DNA from: Wukongibacter sp050859025
GTDB taxonomy: Bacteria; Bacillota; Clostridia; Peptostreptococcales; Caminicellaceae
Length of the DNA stretch: 64,000 nt
NCBI RefSeq assembly: GCF_050859025.1
Contig: NZ_CP138200.1
Coordinates: 620,001-684,000, forward strand
Reading direction: 5' to 3'
Both the position numbers and the translations under genes were made by a program. Shown piece after piece: positions 7,231 through 15,963 of this stretch (position 1 is the stretch's first letter; the number at the start of each line of letters is the position of its first letter). Under the pieces are notes generated by a model, which made no database searches, had not been told where the DNA came from, and worked only from the letters and a program-made list of their open reading frames with translations.

Positions 7231-8286
7231 ATGACAAAAACTATATTAATAAATATTGATAAAGATAATATAGATACTAAAAAACTAAAGCATGCTGCTG
7301 AGATATTGAGGGCAGGAGGAACTGTTACCTTCCCTACTGAAACGGTCTATGGTTTAGGAGCAAATGCTTTAGATATAAATGCAGTGAAGAAAATATTTGA
7401 GGCAAAGGGAAGACCATCTGATAACCCCCTTATAATACATATTTCTAATTATGAGGACTTAAATGAACTGGTTTTGGAGATCCCTAAAAATGCTGAAAAA
7501 ATAATTAATGAGTTTTGGCCTGGGCCATTAACCCTTATTTTTAATAAATCTTCTATAGTGCCTGGGATCATTACTGGAGGGTTAAATACTGTTGCTATTA
7601 GAATGCCAGCACATCCTATTGCTAAGCTTCTGATAGAGTTAGCTAAAGTTCCAGTGGCTGCACCAAGTGCCAACTTGTCAGGTAAACCAAGTCCTACCAA
7701 GGAAAAGCACGTTAAGGATGACTTGATGGGAAGGGTAGATGCCATAGTTTGTGGTGGTGATACAGCAGTAGGAGTTGAGTCAACGGTATTAGATATTACA
7801 TCGGATATACCAATGATATTACGTCCTGGCGGTGTAACAAAGGAAGAACTTGAAAGGATTATCGGAAGGGTAGAGGTTGATCCGGCAATAGAGGGAACGC
7901 AAAAAAAGCACCTTATACCAAAATCACCAGGGATGAAATATACACATTATTCACCCAATGCCGATGTAATTTTATTGAGTGGAGATCTAGAGGATATAAT
8001 TACAGGCATAGAAAAAATACGAAAGGATAAGGAAGATAATGGTTATAGGGTCGGGATAATGGCTACTGATGAAACGAAGGATAAGTATGAAGGTGGGATA
8101 GTGATATCCCTCGGTAGTAGAAGTAATCTTGAGACTGTTGCTTCCAATCTCTTCAAAGTATTAAGAGAATTTGACGAGAAAAATATAGATGTTATATTAG
8201 CAGAAACCTTTGAAGAAAAAGGTCTTGGACAAGCGATAATGAATAGACTAATTAAAGCAGCAGGGTATAATATACTTAAGGTTTAA
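7231..8286 (+). CDS. ywlC: L-threonylcarbamoyladenylate synthase (Sua5/YwlC)
   Basis: Makes threonylcarbamoyl-AMP from threonine, bicarbonate and ATP, the first step of the t6A37 modification of ANN-reading tRNAs. The 351-residue protein is the long Sua5 type: an N-terminal YrdC domain (about residues 15-205) with FPTETVYGLGANAL, KGRPSDNPLIIH and VAAPSANLSGKPSPT, a linker with SPGMKYTHYSP, and a C-terminal Sua5 domain (about 245-350). The start ATG has an upstream AAAAGGAT. ywlE follows after about 40 bases, so the two probably share a transcript, the same neighbourhood as in B. subtilis. Confidence 0.95.
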   Translation: MTKTILINIDKDNIDTKKLKHAAEILRAGGTVTFPTETVYGLGANALDINAVKKIFEAKGRPSDNPLIIHISNYEDLNELVLEIPKNAEKIINEFWPGPLTLIFNKSSIVPGIITGGLNTVAIRMPAHPIAKLLIELAKVPVAAPSANLSGKPSPTKEKHVKDDLMGRVDAIVCGGDTAVGVESTVLDITSDIPMILRPGGVTKEELERIIGRVEVDPAIEGTQKKHLIPKSPGMKYTHYSPNADVILLSGDLEDIITGIEKIRKDKEDNGYRVGIMATDETKDKYEGGIVISLGSRSNLETVASNLFKVLREFDEKNIDVILAETFEEKGLGQAIMNRLIKAAGYNILKV

Positions 8287-8328
8287 TAGTGTGAGGTACT
8301 ACGAAAAAGCATTAGAAGGAGAGGAATA

Positions 8329-8799
8329 ATGAAGACTATTCTATTTGTATGTACAGGTAATACCTGTAGAAGTAGTATGGCGGAGGCTATATTTAGAAAT
8401 CTGATTAAGGACGTAAAGGAATATGAGAATGTAAGGATATTATCGGCAGGAACTTGGGCAACGAAGGGTCAGAAAGCTTCTGGAAATGCCATTGAGGCTT
8501 TAAAGGATAAAAATATTGATTTGAGTTCTCATATATCTAAACCTTTGACTAAGGAAATGGTAGAAGCGGCGGATTTAATATTAACCATGACAGAAAACCA
8601 TAAAATGCAAATTCTCAATGTATTGCCTGGTAGTAGTGAGAAAGTCTATACTTTAAAGGAGCTTGCTCATGGAAAAGCTAATGATATAAATATATCTGAT
8701 CCATATGGACAAAATATTGAGGTATATAAAGGATGTGCTGAGGAAATTGAGGCTGCCTTGAAAAAAATTATTGAGGGTAAATTCTTGAATAATATATAA
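8329..8799 (+). CDS. ywlE: Low-molecular-weight phosphatase, probable protein arginine phosphatase (YwlE-like)
   Basis: A 156-residue low-Mr tyrosine phosphatase-fold protein. The P-loop CTGNTCRS carries the nucleophile Cys8 and Arg14, and the general acid is Asp124 in SDPYGQ. Position 12 is Thr, the residue that gives B. subtilis YwlE its preference for phosphoarginine over phosphotyrosine; enzymes acting on phosphotyrosine usually have Ile there. It likely reverses McsB-type arginine phosphorylation in the stress response, although mcsB is not in this window. The start follows AGAAGGAGAGG. Downstream is a perfect 26-bp palindrome-type hairpin (8801-8826). Confidence 0.9.
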   Translation: MKTILFVCTGNTCRSSMAEAIFRNLIKDVKEYENVRILSAGTWATKGQKASGNAIEALKDKNIDLSSHISKPLTKEMVEAADLILTMTENHKMQILNVLPGSSEKVYTLKELAHGKANDINISDPYGQNIEVYKGCAEEIEAALKKIIEGKFLNNI

Positions 8800-9112
8800 G
8801 TTAACCTGTCTAGCTAGACGAGTTAAGTTACAAAAAAATTTATTGTAATTTGAAGATTTAACATCCCCAAGAACGCTAACTGCCAAATCTTCAAAATATA
8901 ATATTATATATAGATATAAAATCTCTATATTAATTAGAAATATTTACAAAATATTTTTTTTATAAAAAATAGAGGATTATTGAAAAGGATATAGAATTAA
9001 TAATAGGTTTGGGCTTAATAGGCCACATGAGAGTCACAAATTAAATGACTTATTATAACAATGAAAATAGAATATTAAACATTTATTTGAACTTACTAAG
9101 GAGGTACTTAGA
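8800..9112. other. Spacer with two hairpins, no gene
   Basis: At 8801-8826, TTAAC-ct-GTCTAG/CTAGAC-ga-GTTAA forms a near-perfect palindrome right after the ywlE stop. At 8849-8895, TTTGAAGATTT pairs with AAATCTTCAAA around a 25-base loop containing CCCC. Neither has a good T tract. The rest is AT-rich with nothing recognised. Confidence 0.5.
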
Positions 9113-9562
9113 TTGAAAATAGCTATAGGTAGCGATCATGGCGGGTATAATCTAAAGGATGTTATAATGAAGCATCTTGAGAAAAAAGGTATTGAATATG
9201 AAGATTTTGGTACAAATGGAAGTGAATCTGTAGACTATCCTGAGTTTGGTATGAAGGTTGCTGAAGCAGTTAAATCTAAAAAGTTTGACAGAGGAATAGT
9301 ATGCTGTGGTACTGGTATAGGTATATCAATATCGGCTAATAAGGTGCCGGGTATAAGATGTGCTGTTGTAACTGACACTTTTTCAGCAGAAATGTCTAGA
9401 GCCCATAATAATGCAAATGTTCTAGCACTAGGAGAGAGAGTTATTGGACAAGGACTGGCACTAAAAATTGTTGATGTATGGCTTGAAGCAGAATTTGAAG
9501 GCGGAAGACATGAAAGAAGAGTTGGAAAGATTTCAGACATTGAAGTTAAATATTCTAAGTAA
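9113..9562 (+). CDS. rpiB: Ribose-5-phosphate isomerase B
   Basis: Interconverts ribose 5-phosphate and ribulose 5-phosphate in the pentose phosphate pathway. The 149-residue protein is a full LacA/B-RpiB family member with IGSDHGGYNLK at the N terminus and the active-site segment CCGTGIGISISANKVPGIRCA, where the second Cys is the catalytic base, followed by SRAHNNANVLALG. The start is TTG 9113, preceded by AAGGAGG at 7 bases; no nearer ATG gives the conserved N terminus. upp begins 28 bases downstream, so the two are probably cotranscribed. Confidence 0.95.
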   Translation: MKIAIGSDHGGYNLKDVIMKHLEKKGIEYEDFGTNGSESVDYPEFGMKVAEAVKSKKFDRGIVCCGTGIGISISANKVPGIRCAVVTDTFSAEMSRAHNNANVLALGERVIGQGLALKIVDVWLEAEFEGGRHERRVGKISDIEVKYSK

Positions 9563-9590
9563 TGATTATAATATGAAAGGGGATGTCAAT

Positions 9591-10220
9591 ATGAAAAAGG
9601 TATTTGTTATGAACCATCCGTTGTTGCAGCATAAATTGACATTAATTAGAGACAAAAACACAGGAACAAAAGAATTTAAGGAGTTAGTTAAAGAGGTTTC
9701 TATGCTAATGGCCTATGAGGTAACAAGAGAGTTACCCCTTGAAGAGGTTGAAATTGAAACTCCTGTTTGTAAGACAAAAACAAAGGTTATTGCTGGTAGA
9801 AAATTAGCTATTGTCCCTATCTTAAGAGCAGGACTTGGAATGGTAGATGGATTTTTAAGCTTATTACCAGCTGCAAAGGTTGGCCATGTTGGACTTTATA
9901 GAGATCCCGAGACTTTAGAGCCAGTTGAGTACTATTGTAAGCTTCCAACAGACGTAGAAGAGAGAGAGCTTATAATTGTGGATCCAATGTTAGCCACAGG
10001 TGGATCTGCAAAGGCTGCTATAAGATTCCTTAAGGATAGAGGAGCTACTAATATTAAGCTAGTATGTTTAATTGCTGCACCAGAGGGAATTGAAGCCGTT
10101 CATAATGAACATCCAGATGTTGACTTATATGCTGCGGCAGTTGATGAGTGTTTAAACGACCATGCATATATAGTTCCAGGTCTAGGAGATGCTGGAGATA
10201 GATTATTTGGAACTAAATAG
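9591..10220 (+). CDS. upp: Uracil phosphoribosyltransferase
   Basis: Converts uracil and PRPP to UMP in pyrimidine salvage. The 209-residue protein has the family length and signatures: IVPILRAGLGMVDG, HVGLYRDPETLEP, the PRPP-binding loop IIVDPMLATGGSA, and the C-terminal uracil site YIVPGLGDAGDRLFGTK. A longer in-frame extension into the rpiB gene is possible, but ATG 9591 follows AAAGGGGATG and gives the known N terminus (KVFVMNHPLLQHKLT). The end of the gene is followed by a terminator hairpin present in three copies because of two family D elements (10233-10597). Confidence 0.96.
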   Translation: MKKVFVMNHPLLQHKLTLIRDKNTGTKEFKELVKEVSMLMAYEVTRELPLEEVEIETPVCKTKTKVIAGRKLAIVPILRAGLGMVDGFLSLLPAAKVGHVGLYRDPETLEPVEYYCKLPTDVEERELIIVDPMLATGGSAKAAIRFLKDRGATNIKLVCLIAAPEGIEAVHNEHPDVDLYAAAVDECLNDHAYIVPGLGDAGDRLFGTK

Positions 10221-10232
10221 ATAGAAAAATTA

Positions 10233-10597
10233 AATCCATAGGAAGGTGTGGATTTAGATTGTTAATAAAGTTAACAAGATGACAGGCTACTTAGAAGCTT
10301 GAAATTCGAAGCGTACTGAAACCGAGAAACCGCGATAGACAGACTTAAGGGTTATCGGTTGAAGCAATAACGAAGAAACTCTGGTTTTTAGGTAGCCTCA
10401 ATCCACACTAAGGTGTGGATTCAGATTGTTGACAAAGTCAACAAGATGATAGGCTGTTGAGAAATCTGAAGTTCGAGGCGTGCTGAAATCAAGAGACCGC
10501 AGCGTATATAGACATACGTAAGGGTTCTTGATTGAAGCGACAACGAAGAAATTCAGGTTTGTCATCAGCCTGAATCCACACTAAGGTGTGGATTTTT
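10233..10597. repeat. Tandem family D elements, copies 2a and 2b, with triplicated upp terminator hairpin
   Basis: Three hairpins built on AATCCA...TGGATT lie at 10233-10254, 10400-10421 and 10573-10594, separated by family D elements at 10256-10399 and 10422-10572. The second and third hairpins are identical, the first is degenerate on its 5' arm, and only the third has a T tract (GATTTTTT). Copy 2b starts CAGATTGTTGACAAAGTC and ends CATCAGCCTG; it contains the conserved GACCGCAGCGTATATAGAC core. Copy 2a is more diverged (TTGTTAATAAAGTTAACAA internal hairpin with matching changes), so it is probably the older insertion. Confidence 0.88.
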
Positions 10598-10869
10598 TAA
10601 ATCCACCTTAAGAATCTTTATAAAAAATTCTCTACATAATTAAAAAAGGTACAAAATCCCATGTACTATTTAGAAATAATTTAAAGGATATATGAATAAA
10701 ATGTAGAAGGTATTAATATGACTAATATTTATAGTATTATGTTTTTTTTTGTGGGAATCAAGCATGGAATTATATAGAAAAAATATTAATCACTATAAAA
10801 ACAAAAACTAAAAAACGAGTCATAATGAAATAAATGGTAAAATCACTACTGATAATTATTAACTGAAGA
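10598..10869. other. AT-rich spacer between upp and dCMP deaminase, no gene
   Basis: No ORF with a ribosome binding site. A short GTACaaaatcccatGTAC repeat occurs near 10650. Nothing else recognised before the family E repeat at 10870. Confidence 0.4.
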
Positions 10870-10956
10870 AATTACATAATACATATGGTACAGCTCTAGT
10901 GTCTTTAAGTTTATATTCAGTAGCTAGTTTTTTAGGATTGTAATTATGCAATTTGC
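10870..10956. repeat. Family E repeat, copy 1
   Basis: About 87 bp, from AATTACATAAT to ATTATGCAATTTGC, with inverted ends. It aligns along its whole length with 29386-29471 (shared CAGCTCTAG/TAGCTCTAG, GTAGC.AG.TTTTAGG and GTAATTATGCAATT). Confidence 0.65.
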
Positions 10957-10978
10957 TTAACTGATTGGGGGAAACAAT

Positions 10979-11416
10979 ATGCGTCCAGATTGGGATGAAT
11001 ATTTTATGGAGATGGCAGAGGTAGTTAAAAACAGATCTACTTGTTTAAGGCGAAAGGTAGGTGCTATTATTGTTAAGGATAAAAGAATACTTGCTACGGG
11101 ATATAATGGAGCGCCATCTAATACACCTCACTGTTTGGATATAGGATGCTATAGGCAAGAAATGAACATTCCCTCAGGTGAAAGAGCTGAGCTTTGTAGA
11201 GGAACTCATGCAGAACAAAATGCTATGGTTCAGGCTGCATATCATGGAGTAAGTATAAAAGATTCTGTAATGTATGTAACTCTTCAGCCTTGCGTTTTGT
11301 GTGCAAAAATGGCAATAAATGCTGGAATAACGAAAATATATTTTAAAGGAAACTATCCTGATAAGCTTTCGTTACAAATGCTTGAAGAGGCCGGAGTTGA
11401 GCTTATAAAGTTTTAA
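10979..11416 (+). CDS. comEB: dCMP deaminase (ComEB-like)
   Basis: Zinc-dependent cytidine/deoxycytidylate deaminase that converts dCMP to dUMP, feeding dTMP synthesis. The 145-residue protein has the catalytic H77-A-E79 motif (RGTHAEQNAMVQAA) and the zinc pair P104-C105-x-x-C108 (LQPCVLCAKM), plus the N-terminal RPDWDEYFMEMA typical of dCMP deaminases. The Cys/His set between residues 50 and 75 (PHCLDIGC, LC) is the usual second zinc site. The start follows TTGGGGGA. It sits among nucleotide-salvage genes; comE genes are not adjacent, so a role in competence is not implied. Confidence 0.93.
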   Translation: MRPDWDEYFMEMAEVVKNRSTCLRRKVGAIIVKDKRILATGYNGAPSNTPHCLDIGCYRQEMNIPSGERAELCRGTHAEQNAMVQAAYHGVSIKDSVMYVTLQPCVLCAKMAINAGITKIYFKGNYPDKLSLQMLEEAGVELIKF

Positions 11417-11455
11417 TAATCCCGATTAAAAAAATGTTACAAACACAAAATTTTA

Positions 11456-11484
11456 TTTACATTAAAAGGAATTTGGTATAAAAT
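11456..11484 (+). promoter_or_regulatory. Candidate promoter upstream of tagO
   Basis: TTTACA (11456-11461), 17-base spacer, TAAAAT (11479-11484), about 145 bases before the tagO start. Confidence 0.4.
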
Positions 11485-11627
11485 TAGTTGGTGAGATAGC
11501 TTGTACCTTTTTAATAAAGATATAAATGTTATTTCCTAATCTAGGTTTGTATATAGACAAATTTTAGATGTTAATGCTGTGTATTTATAATAGAATTGAC
11601 CCAAAGAGACGTTAGGGAGAGTGGAAT

Positions 11628-12698
11628 ATGACTAGGTTTGTTTTACCTGCGGTTCTAGGTGCTATAATAAGCTTTTTAGCAACTCCTGTAGTTAAAAAGT
11701 TAGCATATAAAGTTGGGGCGATAGATGTTCCAAATGATGATAGAAGAGTACATAAGAATCCGATTCCAAGACTTGGCGGTTTAGCCATATTCTTGGGTTT
11801 CATAATAAGTGTATTTGTATTTTTACAAATAGATAAGTACATATTGGGAATGTTAATAGGTGGATCGATTATAGCCATAATGGGAATTGTGGATGATATA
11901 AAGCCTCTACCAGCTAAAGTGAAATTGTTAGTACAAATAATTGCCGCCTGTATACTTATAAAATCTGGAATGAAGGTTGAATACGTTACTAATTTTTTTC
12001 AAATAGATGGAATTAGATTTCTTAGTAAGGGTACAATTGCATTGGGAATTTTAAGTATACCGATAACTATATTTTGGGTTGTAGGAATCACAAATACTGT
12101 TAACTTGATTGATGGTTTAGACGGATTAGCGGCAGGAATATCAGCTATTGCAGCCTTAACCTTGGCCTATGTAGCATATGCTAATCCACAGCTTTATAAT
12201 AGTGAACAAACGGTAATGATGACACTGGCATTAGCTGGTAGCTGCTTAGGATTTTTACCATACAACTTTAACCCAGCTAAGATATTTATGGGAGATACAG
12301 GATCTTTATTTTTAGGATTTATGTTAGCGGCCATATCTATAAATGGATTTATCAAAGGAGCTACTGCTTTAGCAATGGTTGTACCGATATTAGCATTAGG
12401 ACTTCCTATATTTGATACTACCTTTGCGATCTTAAGAAGAGCTCTTAATGGAAGACCAATAATGGAAGCAGATAAGGGTCATTTACACCATAGGCTTCTT
12501 TCTATAGGACTTGGCCAAAAGAGAGCGGTCTTGGTGCTTTATGCAATAAGCTTTCTGTTAGGAAGTAGTGCTGTATTTTTATTAAAACAAAAATATGTTG
12601 ACAGTGCTATTATGCTAGCAATAACTGCAGCTATTGTGGCTGTTCCTATTAATCAAACATGGATTGAAAAGCAAAAAACTTCAAATAATAAAGAGTAG
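11628..12698 (+). CDS. tagO: Undecaprenyl-phosphate N-acetylglucosaminyl 1-phosphate transferase (TagO/WecA type)
   Basis: Membrane enzyme that transfers GlcNAc-1-phosphate (or a related HexNAc-1-P) from UDP-sugar to undecaprenyl phosphate, starting teichoic acid or polysaccharide synthesis. The 356-residue protein has about ten membrane segments and the MraY-superfamily motifs: RRVHKNPIPRLGG, GIVDDIK, NTVNLIDGLDGLAAG, FNPAKIFMGDTGSLFLGF and the cytoplasmic DKGHLHHRLLSIGL loop with the HHR triad. The start ATG is preceded by TTAGGGAGAG. wecB follows after a terminator-like hairpin, so lipid-linked HexNAc and ManNAc precursors are made side by side. Confidence 0.92.
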   Translation: MTRFVLPAVLGAIISFLATPVVKKLAYKVGAIDVPNDDRRVHKNPIPRLGGLAIFLGFIISVFVFLQIDKYILGMLIGGSIIAIMGIVDDIKPLPAKVKLLVQIIAACILIKSGMKVEYVTNFFQIDGIRFLSKGTIALGILSIPITIFWVVGITNTVNLIDGLDGLAAGISAIAALTLAYVAYANPQLYNSEQTVMMTLALAGSCLGFLPYNFNPAKIFMGDTGSLFLGFMLAAISINGFIKGATALAMVVPILALGLPIFDTTFAILRRALNGRPIMEADKGHLHHRLLSIGLGQKRAVLVLYAISFLLGSSAVFLLKQKYVDSAIMLAITAAIVAVPINQTWIEKQKTSNNKE

Positions 12699-12771
12699 AA
12701 TAGAAGCTTAAGAGCTACGACTTACTAGTTGTTGAGCAGGAATTTATTAGCGGAGAGATTGAGAATAATAG

Positions 12772-12799
12772 AAGCCAGGGTATCCTGGCTTTATTCTGT
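12772..12799 (+). terminator. Terminator-like hairpin between tagO and wecB
   Basis: AAGCCAGG (12772-12779) pairs with CCTGGCTT (12784-12791), tetraloop GTAT, followed by TATTCTGTCTGT. It precedes the wecB ribosome binding site by only about 10 bases, so it either ends tagO transcription or attenuates wecB. Confidence 0.65.
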
Positions 12800-12820
12800 C
12801 TGTAAGGAGGATAAATTTTA

Positions 12821-13954
12821 ATGAAAAATAGCAATGTCTTAAAAATCTTATCCATATTTGGAACTCGTCCAGAAGCTATTAAGATGGCTCCTGTGGTGAA
12901 AAAACTAGAGGATAGTCAAGGAATACAATCCATAGTTTGTGTTACAGCTCAGCATAGGGAGATGCTTGACCAAGTACTAAATTTATTTAATATATCTCCT
13001 GATTATGATTTAAATATAATGAAGTCTGGACAGACTTTAAATGAAATAACCTGTAGGGCTTTGAAGGGACTTCAAGAAGTAATTAAGGAAACTAAACCCC
13101 ATATGGTATTGGTACATGGAGATACTACTACTACCTTTGTCGGTGCCTTAGCTGCATTTTATGAAAAAGTAAATGTAGGACACGTTGAGGCTGGGCTTAG
13201 AAGTGGAAATATCTATTCTCCTTATCCTGAAGAAATGAATAGAAGTCTTACAGGTAAGCTTGCAAATCTTCATTTTGCTCCAACTAAGGGTAATGAATCA
13301 AATCTGCTCAAAGAAGGTATAGACGAGGATAAAATTATAATAACTGGCAATACGGTTATTGATGCTTTGTTTAAGGTGATTGATAATGATTATAGATTTG
13401 AGATAGATATTTTAAATAAAATTGATTATGTAAATAATAAGGTCATACTCCTTACTTCTCATAGAAGAGAGAACTTGGGAAAACCGATGGAGAATATTTT
13501 TTCAGCAGTTAAAGAAATAGTTATTAAAAATGAGGATGTCGAAGTAATTTTTCCTATTCATTTAAATCCAAAGGTTAGGGAAATAGCATTTAAGATATTA
13601 GGGAATACTGATAGGGTACACATTATAGATCCCCTTGAATATGAGCCATTTGCAAATCTAATGAATAAGGTACATATAATTTTAACGGATTCCGGTGGTA
13701 TTCAAGAAGAGGCTCCTGCTCTTGGAAAACCAGTATTGGTTTTAAGAATAGAAACCGAGAGACCAGAAGCTGCATGGGCTGGAACTGTAAAAATTGCTGG
13801 CATAGAAAAGGAAAATATATTTAGGCTTACTGACGAGTTAATAAATAACAAAGAAGAGTACGATAGGATGGCAAATGCTGTAAACCCATATGGTGATGGA
13901 AAAGCAAGCGAGAGAATAATTAAGGCAATAAGAGAATATTTTAACAATATTTAA
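12821..13954 (+). CDS. wecB: UDP-N-acetylglucosamine 2-epimerase (non-hydrolysing)
   Basis: Interconverts UDP-GlcNAc and UDP-ManNAc in the cytoplasm. The 377-residue protein shows the family motifs IFGTRPEAIKMAPV, TAQHREMLDQVL, VHGDTTTTF, HVEAGLRSGNIYSPYPEEMNR, LTSHRRENLG and LTDSGGIQEEAPALGKPVL. A ribosome binding site AAGGAGG precedes ATG 12821. It provides the substrate for the UDP-ManNAc dehydrogenase at 39445 in the polysaccharide locus and possibly for teichoic acid linkage units together with tagO just upstream. In B. subtilis the orthologue is mnaA. Confidence 0.95.
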   Translation: MKNSNVLKILSIFGTRPEAIKMAPVVKKLEDSQGIQSIVCVTAQHREMLDQVLNLFNISPDYDLNIMKSGQTLNEITCRALKGLQEVIKETKPHMVLVHGDTTTTFVGALAAFYEKVNVGHVEAGLRSGNIYSPYPEEMNRSLTGKLANLHFAPTKGNESNLLKEGIDEDKIIITGNTVIDALFKVIDNDYRFEIDILNKIDYVNNKVILLTSHRRENLGKPMENIFSAVKEIVIKNEDVEVIFPIHLNPKVREIAFKILGNTDRVHIIDPLEYEPFANLMNKVHIILTDSGGIQEEAPALGKPVLVLRIETERPEAAWAGTVKIAGIEKENIFRLTDELINNKEEYDRMANAVNPYGDGKASERIIKAIREYFNNI

Positions 13955-14567
13955 GAGAATAATTGAAAATCTAGAAGAGAATGTAGCCATGAACTAAAAA
14001 AATAACAATATAATCACAAAGAAAATTGAAATTAAATATAAAGAAAAGAGAGATTTATTCAAAATATGTAAAGGGGGACCAAAATCATATTTGAAATCTT
14101 CTCTCTCTTCTATTATTTCTATTATTGACTAATTTACGAAAGATATACTTAAAATACAAGATAAAATAATGAAAAATTACTAATAATAGTAGCAGGAAAA
14201 CGGAAAAAAATGTCGAATATTATTAATGATGAATAAATAGTATAATTGTAGATTACCATGCAAATCGCGATTGAATTCTAATCATGATTTGAAGAAAAAA
14301 TAACAAAGTTGCCAGAAAAAATTTTTAATATACTTGTCTAAATTTTCATTGTATTATAAAATTTTATATGGAGTTAAATTTAAGTATATACAAATTACAA
14401 AAAAACTATTACACTTTGATTTCTCAAATATTCCTAAGGTATTGGTTATTTAAGAAATTAATATATAGGTGTATAAGTATGTTATATATTATACATATAG
14501 AGAAAAAGATTTTTATGTAATAGCTAACACTAATTTTTTTTATGTCGATTAGGAGATAATAAATAAT
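13955..14567. other. 613-bp spacer upstream of the ATP synthase operon
   Basis: Holds the family F hairpin at 14046-14109 and otherwise AT-rich DNA with small imperfect palindromes (for example AAATCGCGATT near 14264). The atp promoter should lie here, but no clean -35/-10 pair was found. No gene seen. Confidence 0.5.
14046..14109. repeat. Family F hairpin, copy 1
   Basis: Outer arms AAGAGAGATTT / AATCTTCTCTCTCTT and inner arms CAAAATATG / CATATTTG enclose a loop with AAGGGGGACC. The same element, inverted, lies at 22818-22891 on the other side of the ATP synthase operon. Confidence 0.6.
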
Positions 14568-14792
14568 ATGAAAAACGGTAAATATAAGATGTATGAAAAC
14601 TTAGCTTTTGTAACTCAGATTGGACTGATGATGGCTATACCTATAATTTTATCGGTGTTTATTGGTAACTATATAGATGAGAAGCTAGGTACAGGAAGCA
14701 TTTTTCTTTTGATATTTATAGGACTTGGAGTTGCTTCCTCATTTTTAAATCTTTATAAGATTATGAATAGGTTATTAAATAAAAGGAAGTGA
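14568..14792 (+). CDS. atpZ: AtpZ/AtpI-type small ATP synthase accessory protein
   Basis: A 74-residue protein with two transmembrane helices (about residues 13-33 and 43-62) separated by a short loop (GNYIDEKLGTGS), the layout of AtpZ-type proteins found at the head of ATP synthase operons. Members of this family are thought to help Mg2+ supply or c-ring assembly; this comes from family knowledge. It starts at ATG 14568 after TTAGGAGA and is separated by 5 bases from the next gene, so it is the first cistron of the atp operon. Confidence 0.8.
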   Translation: MKNGKYKMYENLAFVTQIGLMMAIPIILSVFIGNYIDEKLGTGSIFLLIFIGLGVASSFLNLYKIMNRLLNKRK

Positions 14793-14797
14793 CATGA

Positions 14798-15205
14798 TTG
14801 AATGCAACCTATGAAGTAGAAATAAAGGTTATTAAGAGAGTTCTTACTGTAATGGTCGGTCTGATTGTAATTGCTTTTTTTGTTTCAGATAATCCTAAGG
14901 CTTGGACTCTTGGATACATATTTGGAGGTCTAATAGGTATATTAAACTTCATTCATCTCGGAAAGACTATTGAGATGGCAGTTACTATGAGCCCAGCTAA
15001 GGCACAAGCCTATACATCATCAAGGTATATGCTGAGGTATCTCACCACAGGTGTTGTTATTGCAATTTCTCTAAAGGCTGATTATTTAAATGGGTTAGCA
15101 GTAATTATCGGCCTGCTTTTAGTGAAATTTGTTATATTTTCAATACATGCTTTTAGTAGTAAGGAGTATTTTAAAAGAATCTTTAAGAGAAGGGAGGACG
15201 ACTAA
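14798..15205 (+). CDS. atpI: ATP synthase subunit I
   Basis: A 135-residue protein with four hydrophobic helices (about residues 15-33, 37-55, 75-95 and 98-118), matching the AtpI family encoded just before atpB in many operons. AtpI acts in assembly of the c ring and is not part of the final enzyme. The start is TTG 14798 after AAAGGAAGTGA; the ATG four bases earlier is in another frame and soon stops. The stop overlaps the atpB start by one base (TAATG), indicating translational coupling. Confidence 0.82.
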   Translation: MNATYEVEIKVIKRVLTVMVGLIVIAFFVSDNPKAWTLGYIFGGLIGILNFIHLGKTIEMAVTMSPAKAQAYTSSRYMLRYLTTGVVIAISLKADYLNGLAVIIGLLLVKFVIFSIHAFSSKEYFKRIFKRREDD

Positions 15206-15903
15206 TGAATAGTGGTTTTGGACCTTATAAAGTTATTGAGCTACCGGGAGGAATTATAATTTCTCAAACAGTAACAGTTACATGGTTTATAATGATTGTA
15301 CTTGCTATTTTTGCATATGTTGCTACTAAGAAATTTGATAAGATTCCTGGTAAGTTTCAAAATTTTGTAGAGATTCTAGTAGAGTCTATTTACAACTTGA
15401 CGAAGCAAACTATGGGAGAGGACAAGCTTAGGTTTGCACCATATATGGGAACCTTGTTACTCTTTATTGGAATATCAAATATTTCTGGTTTGTTTGGTTT
15501 AAGGCCACCTACTGCCGATGTTAATACAACATTTGCGCTTTCAATTATGACCTTCATTATGGTTCAATATAATGGTGCTAAATCAAAGGGTATTAAAGAC
15601 CATATGAAGGGATTTTTAGAGCCAATGCCATTTCTATTACCACTTAACATTATAGGAGAGCTTGCTAATCCTGTATCTCTAGCCTTCCGTTTATTTGGTA
15701 ATGTAGTTGGCGGAGTAATTATTATGGTGCTTCTATACAACGCACTTGGATCTATAAGTGGCGCATTAGGTATGGCTATACCTATATTCCAAGTAGGTAT
15801 ACCTGCGGTATTACACATGTATTTTGACCTATTTGCAGGCTTACTACAATCTTTTATTTTTACAATGTTAACAATGGTATTTATATCTATGGCTATGGAT
15901 TAG
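15205..15903 (+). CDS. atpB: F1Fo ATP synthase subunit a
   Basis: Membrane stator subunit that forms the ion half-channels next to the c ring. The 232-residue protein has the usual five to six helices, the essential arginine Arg162 in SLAFRLFGNVVGG, and the family segments PLNIIGELANP and DLFAGLLQSFIFTMLTMVFIS near the C terminus. The overlap with atpI and the gene order confirm the assignment. The protein works with the hybrid set of c subunits encoded directly downstream, whose ligands point to Na+ as coupling ion. Confidence 0.96.
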   Translation: MNSGFGPYKVIELPGGIIISQTVTVTWFIMIVLAIFAYVATKKFDKIPGKFQNFVEILVESIYNLTKQTMGEDKLRFAPYMGTLLLFIGISNISGLFGLRPPTADVNTTFALSIMTFIMVQYNGAKSKGIKDHMKGFLEPMPFLLPLNIIGELANPVSLAFRLFGNVVGGVIIMVLLYNALGSISGALGMAIPIFQVGIPAVLHMYFDLFAGLLQSFIFTMLTMVFISMAMD

Positions 15904-15963
15904 TTTATTATTAGCCATGAAATTTCCTCAAATCAGTGTTGAACCATGAAGGAGGAGTGCAGC

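Noticed and set aside
15946..15963. Upstream ATG for the fused c subunit
   Set aside because: The ATG overlaps the Shine-Dalgarno AAGGAGGAG that serves GTG 15964, so it is unlikely to be the start.
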